A DNA stretch of 64,000 nucleotides from Gonapodya prolifera JEL478. Taxonomy: Eukaryota; Monoblepharomycota; Monoblepharidomycetes; Monoblepharidales; Gonapodyaceae. The notes beneath the pieces were generated by a model. It was not told the origin of the DNA and searched no databases. It was given only the letters and a program-made list of their open reading frames with translations. This document shows positions 30,960-42,992 of this stretch, piece after piece. Each line of letters begins with the position of its first letter. The first letter of the stretch is position 1. The translations under genes were made by a program, and so were the position numbers. The stretch lies in assembly GCA_001574975.1 (NCBI GenBank), contig KQ965774.1:198548-262547 (forward strand), in the 5' to 3' direction.

Positions 30960-32157
30960 TTACAATTCAGCCTCCTCTCCTTCTGGCACTTCTTCAACTG
31001 GAAGCTCGCCAGATTCGGCAATAATAACCTCCACTTTTGGGCGGTCACCTTTTTATGGACAGGATTGTTCCATGGAAGACAAAGTAAGGAGTATGAACTT
31101 TAAGGAGTGGTCGCGAAATGCATCTGCTCAACAACCCACCTGGATTCGTCTGTGTGTTCTCGATGGCAGTGACAACGTCGATGCCTTCTAAAACCCTACC
31201 GAAGACTGGGGAGGTGAGGTGAGTTTAAGATCTAGCTGTGGCTGTCAATTATCACAACGTACCGACGTGCTTCCCGTCCAACCATGAAGTAGTTACTGTT
31301 GTAATGAAAAACTTAGGAGCGAAGAAGGGAGAGAACGACACATCGAATGACTGTTGTACGTTCATAAGTTCAGTCGCGTTGGCTGCTGACCTGGCTACCG
31401 TTGGTGTCTTTTCCCGCATTAGCCATGCTAAGAATACCAGGGCCCTTGTGTCTGAGCTCTAAATGACACGTGGAGCACAGGAAGTGTAACCGTCAACAGT
31501 TGAAATTCAAAGGGCATACTGCCTTTACTCACTGAAGTTCTCGTCCTTAAACTTTTCCCCGTAAATGGATTTACCTCCAGTTCCGTCGCCCCGCGTAAAG
31601 TCTCCTCCCTGAGTTGTGTTGAAACCGCAACATTTCGTGGCATGTTCGGAACTTGCACTGCACCTGAATCATGAAGTTCTTGATCACCCGGTGAAACTTG
31701 GAGCCTTTGTAGCCGAACCCTCGCTGAGAGAATGTTCGGTAGTTACATGTTAGAGGACAGAATCTAAGAAACTCTTGCAGACTGAGATTTCATACCTCCC
31801 CCGTCGCCAAAGCTCGGAAATTCTCGACAGTTTTGGGTACCGTTTCACCAAAAAGCCCGATGATGATTCGGCCGAGCTCCTTTTCGCCTTGCTTGATGTC
31901 AAAGTACACTTTGTGGGTTACTTTTGGTTCTAGCCGAAAGGTTTTTCGAAGTCAAGGGTCGAAGAGAACAGAAAATCAACAATTCATTATGTTCGCGCGA
32001 TGCTGCAGCATCCGGGCCCCCAATCGGGGTGATAACGTGTCTCATGATCAATTGCCTGCTCACTCTTAGGTTTTGCCTCCGCGGAAGGTAGCATAGCCAG
32101 GACGAACGTCATTGCAAGGGCGACGGTGAGAGCCCGCAGTGTCGCGGAGAGTTTCAT
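30960..32157 (-). CDS. ER-type peptidyl-prolyl cis-trans isomerase (cyclophilin B)
   Basis: Intact secretory cyclophilin in about eight exons. It has a signal peptide ([20 protein letters not shown] and AMLPSAEA), then [110 protein letters not shown] and [20 protein letters not shown]. All catalytic residues (Arg of FHRVI, Phe and Gln of FMIQ, Trp-His of WLDGKH) are present. The C-terminal exon [20 protein letters not shown] ends EAEL and TAA, a variant of a KDEL-like tail that may or may not act in ER retention. It is paralogous to the interrupted gene at 2238-3415 and similar to it through the same C-terminal extension. Confidence 0.9.
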
Positions 32158-32334
32158 CCTGATTTCGCGTTTTGCCACCTATCGATGTTGGCCAACAGCC
32201 GCAACTGTGGTCACCTGTGAATGTAGGACGCGTACACCGCAATTAATATAAGACTGTTACTTGTGGAACTGCGAGAGGTCTTGCGGGACTGGCCAAGGCA
32301 ATTGTGCTTGTCGGACTTATAGCGTTCGCTGCTT

Positions 32335-33394
32335 ATGTTGGATCACATCAGAGAGGATCCACCCAAGAGCATTGGAACGATCTTTGGGTATGTGACCATG
32401 GCGTCCATAATCTTCTGTTCACCATTCATGATCCTCTATGACCTCAACCAAGAACAACTTCATTCACAAATTGAAGGTTTGCTTGGTGGAGCTTTGCTCT
32501 CCGGGCAAACCGACGTTTTAGCGCCAAATGAAAATACCGAACCCAATCTACCTCCAAGTGCTGATGGTTCTCAAGCAGGACGACAAATCGAACTTCCATT
32601 CTCAAAAGTCTATGTCATTTCGCTTCCTCGACGAAGCGACCGCCGTGATCAAATGACGGCCCTCCTCAATTACGTCGGGGTACGGTTTGAGTTCGTTAAA
32701 TGCGCACGACCATTTGTCTCCGGACGTTCGCTCGCGCCCCGAAATGGGAGGTCAAGCAGGCGGCATTCTCTCGGCTGGCGGTGTTGCCTGTTACCTCTCT
32801 CATAGAGCAGTCTGGGAGAGGATATCGCAAGACGTGGATTCCCGACCCTCGCTCGTGCTTGAAGACGATGTGGATGTGGAAGCAGATATGGTGGAAACAC
32901 TTCGACAAGTTCTTGAAACCCTTTCCAGGAAAGCAGCGAAGCAGAGCCTTTCAGATGGGACATCTTATACGCAGGACAATGTTTTGTGACTGTTCTCAAC
33001 CAAACAACCGAAATAAAGGCTGCACGCATCGATGCCAGAGTTAGACCTTGATTCGAACCTGCCTGTACTCTTGGTGAGACAAATTGAGCATGCTATTCTT
33101 AAATTTTATTCATAAACGCGGATCTGTTTCCTCTCTCGAACAGCGTACCTCCTCACATCTCAATCGGCGGCACGGCGGCACTCTCTGGCGCACCAAATCT
33201 ACTCTTCACAACCTCTATCGATAAAAAACGATGAAGCCGTATGCTTTGCACCCACCAACAATAATTCAACTTCCCCGAACGAAAGACGAGGACAGCGTCA
33301 TACAACCGGGCAATGGAAATGGGCAGGGCTCTCCGAGCAACCTTTGGTGCAGAGCGGAAGACTCGAGGCTAGAAACTCTTTGAAACGCTGCTGA
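32335..33394 (+). pseudogene. Decayed GT25 glycosyltransferase paralogue
   Basis: Starts MLDHIREDPPKSIGTIFGYV with an anchor-like hydrophobic stretch. It then follows the functional paralogue: VYVISLPRRSDRRDQMTALL, NAHDHLSPDVRSRPEMGG, ACYLSHRAVWERI, LVLEDDVDVEADMVETL, WDILYAGQCF, AYLLTSQ and IIQLPRTKDEDS. A one-base shift after VRFEFV (about 32697) precedes NAHDH, and a second shift comes before WDILYAG (about 32945). A TGA replaces Gly in RPGFEP (near 33050), and another shift lies in the last exon. Several independent lesions make a real pseudogene much more likely than error. It is divergent from the cyclophilin gene (about 180 bp apart). Confidence 0.8.
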
Positions 33395-33795
33395 GTCAAG
33401 GCCTGTTGAAAGAAGGGTTTTGGAAGGGCTGCGATCTTGGAGGGTTTTGCGTCTGAGGCCATGTCAAAACAGGCTGACTTGTGCCCCTAAACTACACATC
33501 ACAGATATGAGAACGCTTTCTTGCTATCTGGCGACATATTGTTTATTTGAAACCATGAAAATTGTTCCATTGTTGCTCTCCTTCTAGTAAAGAAAAATGG
33601 AGATCGATCTTAAGCTCAAATTATGCAGATCAGAAGCTCTTTTGGTTCAGCTTTCTTCGTACATTATCGTGAAGATCGCGGCTCGTTATGTCCCACTTCA
33701 CCCGCCGTGGTCACCATTCAGTTCTTGCCGAGGCACTACCATCGACCCCTTGCTTTGTGGGTCCACCATCGCACCGTCACCTCGGACATACCACG
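33395..33795. other. Intergenic between GT25 pseudogene and tandem array
   Basis: 0.4 kb. An in-frame extension upstream of the first array gene (ATG at 33688) is possible; nothing else was seen. Confidence 0.35.
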
Positions 33796-35079
33796 ATGTA
33801 CAACGGTTCGGACGAGCTCGAGGGCTTCCCCGAGGCGGTGGCGGAAGTCTTCCCAGAGGAGTTTGAAAAGTACCTGAAACTTCGGGAGCGGGTCGTGACC
33901 ATCGAGGCTGGTGCGAGAAGCATCGAAGCTGCTATAGATGGAGCTCAAGTGGAGGGAGGACAGCAATCGGAGGAGCCTCTGGAAGGGAACGTGGTGGAGC
34001 GAGTGAGGTCCTTCTTCCACCCTCAGGTGTACTCCCAGGTGAGTGATGAACGATTCAAGAGGTTTAGAAAGCTGCTTCATCAAGGTTTTATCGATCGCTC
34101 ATCACGTCGTTCCTGTACCTATACCTGGAATTTCGCGCAATCGTTCTCGCTGTGATTGACCGATCGCCACTCAGTATCTCAGATGGTGAGTGAAACCAAT
34201 TCATTTTTTTACTCTCCCCTCTTTTCTCAGTGTGGCATTGACAGGAAACCCATATTACGGGCTTTGGAACACGCTGCCCATGACTTGGAAGGTGCTTCGC
34301 TGAAGCTCCGGGAGACAGATGAGTATTTCATGGCGGCAGTCCGTGCACTTGAGGAAAAGAGCATAGAGGTACGTTTCATCCTTCCTGTATCGTCGCCTTT
34401 TGCCAGAGTAACGCAAAGCGAACCCCAGTTACCCGACGAAGACCCCATGGGAAAGCCCGATGACGGAAACTTCCCAGACGTCGCTCGTGAACGCCACCCC
34501 GATTCCTTTAAGAAATACCTTTATCACAAGGAGCGTGTACGAGATGGTGAGTACCTGTCTGGGATATCACTGAATCGCTTCACGACGATTGGTTTTTCTA
34601 CAGTTGAAATAGCGGCCAAGATGGTCGAACTCGCGACACGTAATGTCGAAGATAAGAAGACGCGGTTCCTGATATCAGTGGCGAATCTAGACAGATCACA
34701 GAAGGTGGGAGAGAACCGTGATTTCGCACTTTCGGGTACTTGAGGAATGTCGATTCGGGGTGTCGCCAGCCTTCTCTGGACCAAAGCCAAGATTATGGCT
34801 CCAAACTTCTCCTGTCTCCTTCCGCAGAACCTATTCACCGAGCAGTAGGTCCTAAGTCTCACTTGTTGACAATTGCCTCTTCTGACAAGTCCACACCAGC
34901 CATCACCACCGTCGCCTCAAATGTCTAACGCGAGTCCAATCCGGGCCGTGTCATCGCTGGACCAGAACAATTTCCCCGCCCGAAGCAACTCGCTTTCCAC
35001 CAATCCCATCCGCGAGGGCAAGCCGGACCATGGGCTCGGCATTGGAGGCAGCTGGTTCAAACGGACACCCAAAAGTTGA
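33796..35079 (+). CDS. Tandem-array coiled-coil protein, copy 1 (unknown family)
   Basis: Starts MYNGSDELEGF. Unit A reads FPEAVAEVFPEEFEKYLKLR and continues ERVVTIEAGARSIEAAI. A helical middle follows (RALEHAAHDLEGASLKLRE), then unit B reads FPDVARERHPDSFKKYLYHK and VEIAAKMVELATRNVEDKK. A Ser/Pro-rich tail ends GIGGSWFKRTPKS and TGA. The two units share an FPxxxxxxHPxxFxxY pattern followed by an amphipathic helix. At least five short introns are implied, some splitting the units at equivalent places in the other copies. No known domain is recognised. The basic-aromatic end could contact membranes (speculative). Confidence 0.65.
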
Positions 35080-35327
35080 ATGAAACATTCTGAAAATTTT
35101 GGACCCCTCCCATAATCTTCTCACGATAGTAATGATTTTATTTATTTTTGGATGTTGCATGTACATGTGCCGGCGGGCAAATGAAGGAATTCTTTTGTTT
35201 ACGAACAATTGCATGAACACTTTTATGCCTAGGAGCTCCCGTAATGGGTGCCTCGGAGAATTGGATAACAGGTAGGCATACCCGCACGCAAACTGCCCAA
35301 CGGGCCTCCCACAATTTTTCCCGTACA

Positions 35328-36708
35328 ATGTGGGAGAACCTCTTCACGCCCGTCCGTGATGACGAAACGGGGCCTTTCTCGCCAAAGCTGCGAGAGAATC
35401 ATCCCGATGCCTTTGCAAATTACGTCCAACTGCGGAAGATGATTTCAGTGCTCGAACAGGAAGCCGTTCGCACAGAGCTCGCGCTGGGATTGGAGCCAGG
35501 CATGTCGCCAAGCAAAGGAAAGGCGTCCACTCTCAATGGCCAGAATGGCCTAGACACGGAAGCAATCGAGCGAGTCAGACGGTCGGTCCATCCGGTTGTA
35601 TACGACAGGTGCGGTCAGCCGTTTCAGGTAGCCCTCGCGATCTAACTGGGGCACCAACTATCCATTGATTCGAAAGATATGTCACGTGGAAGTGGGCTCT
35701 CACGGAGCTGGAGTCTTCCATCGTCTCGTACGAGCTTGCAGTAATGGACCACGCGGAGCATCATCGTGCAGTCACTTCGAGTGTAGAGGCGCTTCGGTTC
35801 AGCGAAGAGCAAGTGAGCACACTGCCCTCCATCAGTTTACATGCGGTCGTTGTCTGATTCGGCCGTCGTACAGGAAGACGAGGAGCAGCCTGGTGATGTC
35901 TCCCACCTCATAGCGAACGCCCCCGAGTTTCCCGATGCGGTCCGCCTCACTCATCCTCGGGAGTTCAGACACTACATACGATATAAAACCCTGATGGATG
36001 ATGTCATTCGGGCAACCAGAGCATTCGAGATGTCGACGGCGAACGTGCAACGGCAGTTGACCAACTTCTTGGATGCCCAATCTACTGTTGCGGCTATTCT
36101 AGGAAAACCGAGGCCTGGGAACGTAAGTTGTCTGCGAGGTATCGCGATGTTGACATGGTTACGAACCGAGCTGTCAGGTTGTCATTGGTACAACTCCCAG
36201 GCGGTCAGATTCCGTCAATGCTCTCGAATACCTCCAAAACGTACGTGCTGGTCCACATATAGTACTACGGTCACGTTTTGTTCACGGCAAACCACAGTTA
36301 TCTCCTCCACCCGCGGTTCCCACTGAGCAGGACGTCAAACCTCTCGATAGCCGACCTCTGTCTCCGCAAGACATCGCGTCTATGCTCACCTTTACTCATC
36401 GCTCTGGCAGATCGACGAGTCCGTCAGTGTCACCACGAAGTCAGAGTGTCGCGGGCTCCCATCGCACACCGCTGAGCAGTCCCATGATGTCCCCAGCCAC
36501 ACTGGCGACCGAACTTTCCGATTTCTCCAATTTTTCCATCATGACGCCAGGAACTCTCTCTGTGGATCTATCACAACCAGACGACTGGTCAAAATCCCCC
36601 GGCAAGGGCCACCACAAACAGCCCAGCAGTGGGAGAAAGTGGAGCCTTCTTTCTCGACGGAAGAGCGTTTCTGTCACTGGGGATCGTCGGATCCATGAAG
36701 CCGCTTGA
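35328..36708 (+). CDS. Tandem-array coiled-coil protein, copy 2
   Basis: Starts MWENLFTPVRDDETGPFSPK. Unit A is FSPKLRENHPDAFANYVQLR, with IERVRRSVHPVVYDR matching VVERVRSFFHPQVYSQ of copy 1. The middle helix is KWALTELESSIVSYELAVMD. Unit B is FPDAVRLTHPREFRHYIRYK. The long last exon is Ser/Thr/Pro-rich (RSTSPSVSPRSQSVAGSHRT) and ends RKWSLLSRRKSVSVTG...HEAA with a TGA. Domain order and intron positions follow copy 1, so they arose by duplication. Function unknown. Confidence 0.65.
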
Positions 36709-36967
36709 ACGATTTGCGGGCGTAGGTCGCTCCATTCAATTCCATTTTGTTTTTTGTGCGTATTCCTGTAATCTCTACTGAATTGTAACCTTCATTTTTG
36801 ATATACCTCCACTATCAAGAAATAGAATTGAGCTCTTCCGTCATCTTCCATTTCCCCGCGGGAATTCGGATTTCCGGTATGGCGTGGTGTGGCGCTACCC
36901 CGCCAGCCAAGGCAAGGTTTTCCCCTCTCATTTACCCCAAAAGTGGAATCGGCAGCCAGACGCCAGC

Positions 36968-38282
36968 ATGATGGACTCCGGGTTCCAATCGCCGACGGAA
37001 TCGCTTGGGTTTCCCTCTTCCGTGGCGGAAACGTTCCCGGAAGAGTACGCGCGTTTCTCCAAGCTCAAGGTTCGAGTCGCCACACTCGAAACCGGTGCCA
37101 GATCACTGGACGCTGCGTTCGCCGACGACTCGGAAACGCAAAATGGACCGACGGACGCGGCGGAGCTGGTCAGACGGCACTTCCATCCTAGCGTGTTCGC
37201 CCAGGTGCGTCTCCTACGCGTGGTCTCAGTCGCGATAATAGCACCTGCCCTGACTTGACTACTTCGGTCTCGGATTTCAAAACAACTAGTATCTAAGATG
37301 GTAAGTGTTTCGAAGCTGCGTTGCGTTGGGTTGGGCCTCGCGTCAATGTATTCCGCATTAGGAAACCCACCATCGAGCGGGTGGAGCACACAGCATGGGA
37401 ACTGCGAGCCGACGTCGACGCACTTGTGATGTCAGAGGTTGCGATGCTGCAGGTTATTGGAGGAATGAACGATCAGGAAAAGGTACGCCGCCGCGTGCTA
37501 TATATCACTGAAGCGACACAATAGTTGACGGACTCGGTCTAGACTATTGATATTTCGAATACCGTCTTGGAGGGAAGTCTTTTTCCCATTCACCTACGGG
37601 ATCGTCATCCGAATGCCTTCGAGGAGTATCTTCGAGCAAAGCAACGCCTTAGTGACGTGGAAACCGCATTCAAGAACTTTGAGCAGGCCTCCGAAGTTGT
37701 CCGACAGAAGGAAATGGAGTTTCTATCAGCCATGGCGAGCCTCGATGCTGCCAGCAAAGTGGGTTGTCAATTGCATACATACACAGTGGTTTCGTGTCAT
37801 GGAACATCTCGGGACAGGCCCCAATATCAATGACCCCCACCCACACAATGGAGGAGAACCACCCCATGGACAACCACGAGAACAGTAGTCAACCTGCTCT
37901 TCGCCCAGACCTTCAGCAATCACCCCCACAAGCAACACACTACAATCCGTTTACAGATCCCCGACTTTCCCTTGGGCGTCCGCAAAGCTTTCATCCACAA
38001 TCAACATTTGAAAGGGAGTCAGGCCAACCAATCTTGCATGACGTACTCAACGCACACAAACCAGTTCCCACCGCCGCCGAGGTTGGGGACCAACTTGTCC
38101 CACGGGTCACTGGTGGATCACCACGGCACGAAAGCATGCTTCAAACTCGTGGTAAGCAATCCCCACTGGGGCAACATGTGCTGGTTGCCCAGGCGACCGA
38201 ACCCGAGACCAAACAAAATCATTCACCCTGGCCCTGGTCCAAACGACACCGAGCATCAAGCATGCCACGGAACAAGGACTAA
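36968..38282 (+). CDS. Tandem-array coiled-coil protein, copy 3
   Basis: Starts MMDSGFQSPTESLGF. Unit A is FPSSVAETFPEEYARFSKLK with VRVATLETGARSLDAAF and VRRHFHPSVFAQ. The middle is KPTIERVEHTAWELRADVDA. Unit B is FPIHLRDRHPNAFEEYLRAK with LSDVETAFKNFEQASEVV. The tail is Pro/His-rich and ends WPWSKRHRASSMPRNKD, TAA. Closest in unit A to copy 1. Function unknown. Confidence 0.6.
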
Positions 38283-38556
38283 ATGCACGTTGTGAGAGCC
38301 CTGAGGAAGTTCCTGGGGTTAACTATCTCAAAGGACGCCACACATAATTTTGGACACCCCCGATAAGGTTTACACGTGAAGTATCATAATTGAAATACCT
38401 ACATAGCAGTTGCATTACTTTTGTCAAACAATAAAAATAGGGTAGACTTTCGCCTCACTTCAGTTTTGTGGTGTGGCTGTATCCGGCTTCGACAGTTCAC
38501 CACCTGTTCAGTAGGAACCTGCGAGCATCACAGTGAGGCCGTGTGGGCCCACCACG

Positions 38557-40130
38557 ATGTCGTCTCTGAACGACGGGCTGTTCCCCACGTCTGTTGCCCT
38601 TTTCCACCCGGACGAGTTCGAGCGCTACGCACTCCTCAGGGAACGGGTTGCCACCATCGAGCGCGGAGCCCTTGCGGTCGAGCGAGCGATTCGGGGCTTC
38701 TTTCCAGATACGCCAGACCCCAGCTCCCGGGCTTCTGGTGACACGAAGGGGGAGGATAATTCGCTGTCGGATCGAGTGAAGCATACGTTCAGGGAAGACA
38801 TTGTCCAGTCGTATAACCAATGGTGGGTCTCTNNNNNNNNNNNNNNNNNNNNNNNNNNNNNNNNNNNNNNNNNNNNNNNNNNNNNNNNNNNNNNNNNNNN
38901 NNNNNNNNNNNNNNNNNNNNNNNNNNNNNNNNNNNNNNNNNNNNNNNNNNNNNNNNNNNNNNNNNNNNNNNNNNNNNNNNNNNNNNNNNNNNNNNNNNNN
39001 NNNNNNNNNNNNNNNNNNNNNNNNNNNNNNNNNNNNNNNNNNNNNNNNNTCTTTCATACCCGGACGAACACATTCACTCAACGAACCGGTCGCAGATGGC
39101 CGTGAAGTACCGTACAATCAAAGGGACATCAGTGGAAGACGACTCGTTCCCCCGTGCCACGAGAAGCTCCCATCCCGAGGCCTTTGAGCGTTACTTGCGA
39201 CACAAGCAAAAGTTGCGGGAAGTCGAAGTCGCAGCAACCATGGTGGAACAGGTCAACAAAGTGCTGGCAGAGAAGCGGAAGGCATTCGCCATGGCGGCAG
39301 CTGCTGTGGATGAGGCGAGCAAAGTGAGTGGAGCGTCGCCAGAGTAACATTCGCGGTCTATGAATAACACCTACAAACACCTGCCCCGCAGTCGGAGTGC
39401 TGGGAAGGTTATCCCTACGGTCTGCCAGTTGTGCAAGCAGGCTCAAGCATTGCGCCGTCCAGACGTACATCAACGAAGTCTGGGGGATCTTCCACTGCTG
39501 CGAACAGCAAGGTCGGTTTGTTTTGCCACGTATAACCAAAGTACCAGGGCTCAATTCTTCCCCACCTGGTAACAGGTGGCTGTCTCAAATCAATCACCTT
39601 CGACGCCCTCGCTCGGCGGCACAATGGTCTCCACCCCGGCGCTCAGTTTCCGATCGTCCACACCACAACCCACATCCAGCGGTCCCCACCCGAGTCTGTC
39701 ACGTCGATCCTTCACCCCCACTCCCTTCTTCCGCACGCAGCATCAGGACAATTTCGGCCCAATATCCCCCATTAGTCCAGTCCAACAGCGTTCCAGCTCT
39801 CCTGCCGAAGCATTCTTCAACTCGGCGCGTGACGGGATACCGTTCCTTAGGGGTCGAGCTGCGACCGACACCCTTCTGACACCAACTTCACCTTCACCTA
39901 CCTCGCGTCGGGATTCGCTTCCACTTCATAAGTCCGCCCAGCGGTCGGACTACAGCTCGGATGGTTCGCTGCCCGAGAGACCGTCGACCCCATCAACTCC
40001 GACCCCGTCTACCCAAAGACCAAAATACAAGTGGCTCAAATCGATCAAGAGAGCTCCTTCGTGGTTCAAAACAGCACCAGAAGTTCAGGCTGCCCTGGAC
40101 CAGTCGAGCCGGGCGCCGATTACGTCGTAG
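38557..40130 (+). CDS. Tandem-array coiled-coil protein, copy 4 (contains an assembly gap)
   Basis: Starts MSSLNDGLFPTSVALFHPDE. Unit A continues FERYALLRERVATIERGALA. A 217-N gap (38833-39049) removes the middle. Unit B is FPRATRSSHPEAFERYLRHK with REVEVAATMVEQVNKVLAEK. The tail is very Ser/Pro-rich (STPQPTSSGPHPSLSRRSFT) and ends with the basic-aromatic KWLKSIKRAPSWFKTAPEV, TAG. It is the last copy of the array; downstream genes are on the other strand. Confidence 0.6.
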
Positions 40131-40399
40131 AAACAATGGCGAATGGGAGAGATGGTTGGACGAGCAGGAGTGTTTTACGGATGTTGAGTGAGACCGGCAG
40201 TGCCGGTGTACGGTGTTTTCCCAGAAATGCACGTTTCTACTGTAGCGAGAGTTTGACTTTCCCTCAACCCTCACGTTCTTTTCTGCAACACGTTTTTATT
40301 GGGTTGTATTCGTATCTTGTTGGCTTAGTCAACTCGATTGCTCAATCAATTGCTGTGTCAGTTGTTCACCGTCTCAAACGCCACCCCACTTCGTGCTTG

Positions 40400-41726
40400 T
40401 CACACTGCTCTCATCGTAAGCTTCAGGTATTCACAATTCTTCTTCAGAAAGCCGCCAACTTCCTTTGCATTGGGCGTCGCTGCACCATAACGCTCCATCA
40501 GACTGTTGAAATCAGAACGAAGTCCGACCGCCTCACCATTCATTATCATATCGAACTGCTCCAGAATGATTTCCACGTCGCCCTCCTCAACCAAGTACCT
40601 TGGGTGTTTTGGTTAATCTGCAGGTGGTGCTGATTTGACATCCGCAAAGTACTCCGCGCACATCTCAAGAAACCTCTGAAGCTCGTTTTGAGAGCCTGCG
40701 TGGAATGTAACACGCTTCGCAGGATCGGGGTGTTCAGTTGGGTTGCTGTCTCCGAAGATACACTCTGTGAGAAGCGTCGCGAGCACCTCACCTGAGACGG
40801 AATGTCCTATTAGTTGAAGCACTGTGTCTTTGTGCTCGGGTTGAAGCTCTGGCTTGCAGGATGATAAGAGCGCGACGATGCAAGAAGACATGTCACGTAA
40901 ATCGGTTAGTGGCACCCCCGAATCGTCAAGCGGAAGGTCCAAAGTATGGTGTCGGCAAATTGAAGAAAAAAGGAAGTGTCAAGAGAAGAAGAAACTGAGT
41001 CGGCAGAGTGACTCTGGGTGATGAGGAAAGGTCAAAAAAGCAGTTGGTCTTTCGTTCGGCGAAACAGCATCCACCGTACGATACACTTGCTTGGTACAGT
41101 ACTCGACCTCACGTATCCCTCCAACTTTGCAAACGTCGTCACCCTTGGCCTCTTGGCTCGATGCTCCAGCGGGACTCCGGCTCCCAGCCAACTAACCAGT
41201 AGCACATTGCGCACATTTGCATTCTCCGCAGAGGCTACGAGCGTATCCATGAAGCGCTCCACCCATACGTCGAAGCTTTGTTCTTCTCTTCGAGTGAGGG
41301 ATAGTCCGTGTGCTTCCCCTCGAGTCGGCGAGAGGGGAGCTGTCATATGCGGCGAATTACTTTCACCTGCTGGCTGCTTCCTGCTGCTCGGTGGTACGAT
41401 GCACATCACACCAACGCCCAAAAGCTCATTCAAGAGACTGTTGCTCAGTCCTTGTGTTCCTTGCTCAAACACGTCCAGGGCACCAGTGACAGCTTCGCGC
41501 TGGAGCGCAGCTGCTTCTTCTGCGGGTCATTGTAAGCGACGAAGACTTTGTTTTATCGATCGCGAGCGCCCTCAGCCAGGATTGACTCGAAAATACCGTG
41601 GCCTTGGCAACGATTGGCCGGAGATTGTTGAAATCACGGTCGCCGCGCGTGGAGAGATATCTCACCTATTTCCCCATCGCCCACGATCAACATAATCGAT
41701 GGTTTGCCTTTTTGCTTCCCCAACAT
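40400..41726 (-). CDS. Hypothetical multi-exon protein
   Basis: The likely first exon is MLGKQKGKPSIMLIVGDGEI. Later readable parts are AAALQREAVTGALDVFEQGT, LSNSLLNELLGVGVMCIVPP, FDVWVERFMDTLVASAENAN and GAGVPLEHRAKRPRVTTFAK. The last part is GVPLTDLRDMSSCIVALLSS...FLEMCAEYFADVKSAPPAD. After that an in-frame TAA (40613-40615) is followed by a further 66 open codons (PKHPRYLVEEGDVEIILEQF...), which either form a 3' UTR or show that the stop is premature. No family is recognised and splice sites are uncertain. Confidence 0.35.
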
Positions 41727-41825
41727 CGAGTGCGCGCGGTGGTTGAGGCTAAACGGGTTGTGTCGCTGGTTGTTTCGTGACGTCAGTCAAACCAAGTTTG
41801 TTATTACGTGAAACATAAAACAATT

Positions 41826-42843
41826 TCAATAAAATATCGGTTGCCACTCCGGCAAAACCGTTCGGTCAGATTGTCGGCTCTCCTCGGGAATCTCCGAGCG
41901 CATAATATTCAGCTTTTCCATTGAGTTCGTGGCCTGAGCCACATCTTGGCCGTCATCATCAAACTTGTCAACGTCGCTTATTGGACAGTTCGGCTTCACC
42001 CCAAGTGGCCTTGGTGTGTTGTGTTTGCTGTACACACACCAATGGGCCCCACCACAAGTCGGAAAAATTGTCTGTACACCTTTTCACCTGGATTTCCCTT
42101 CAGTGGCATGGATTCATGGGGAGTTCTATCCGTCCTCCAATAAAGGGCCTCCGGCGCCAAATCATGTGGGCGACCCAATAAGTGCCATGTGGTTCCAAGT
42201 GCCCCGTCGTTCCCCACCATGGAGACATCAAGCACCACGTTTGGTTAGACACGCGATGAGAACGGAATGTTTGATCCGAAATATATGCCACCTTGTCGTG
42301 TGCGCGTTGTCAGTTCAACGACTCCTCGGCGCCAACCGACAAAGAACGGTTTGAACTTCAACGGTTCACCGTCAGTCTTTCCCAAATATGCGAGCGGGTG
42401 CTCTTTGTCCTGCACAACAGGGCTCTCGCAATGAAGACCTGGTCTTCGGTGAGCCTCACCAACGGGCACCTCGCGTTCATCAATGTTAGGTACGCCGTTC
42501 CACTCATTTGCCCGGCACATATCGTCACTATGCCGGAGTAGCCGTTGTAGTCTTCCGGGAGGGGCATCGACAGGTCAATCGGCATCATGTTTATTTGAAT
42601 TCCCTTCGGGGTGGGGAACCTCAGACTGAACAACGGCAGGAAAGACATCTGCGAAAATGGTACCCTTTTTCTGCACCAAAGCTTCACTCGCTTGGCGATG
42701 TCGCTGGGGGCGAGGCCACACATGCCCAGTGCGGAGAGAGTCTGAGAGCCGGCATAGCGGACCACGCATTCAAGAATGTCCATGATAAGCTTTGGTTTCT
42801 TGGCGGGCGCCGTCGAAGAGCCACCATCGTCGCTCATTTGCAT
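41826..42843 (-). CDS. Hypothetical protein with an F-box-like N-terminal segment
   Basis: Starts MQMSDDGGSSTAPAKKPKLI. The segment IMDILECVVRYAGSQTLSAL...MCGLAPSDIAKRVKLW has the helix pattern of a degenerate F-box, but the match is weak. Later parts are RFPTPKGIQINMMPIDLSMP and LVRLTEDQVFIARALL. Then, probably after introns, come FFVGWRRGVVELTTRTRQGG, GTTWHLLGRPHDLAPEALYW and a final frame ending LPEWQPIFY. The exon structure is unresolved; function unknown. Confidence 0.35.
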
Positions 42844-42992
42844 GAGTTGAAGTTTAGTTGTGAATCTGACGGAACTGCTGTGCTGTGGACGACCGTTACC
42901 ACCCTCAATTCATATCGACGACAGTTCTTGTCAAAAGCTCTCTTGTAGTTTTCAGTCTCTCTCACATTTGGCACTGAGACGCTTGAGCTTGA

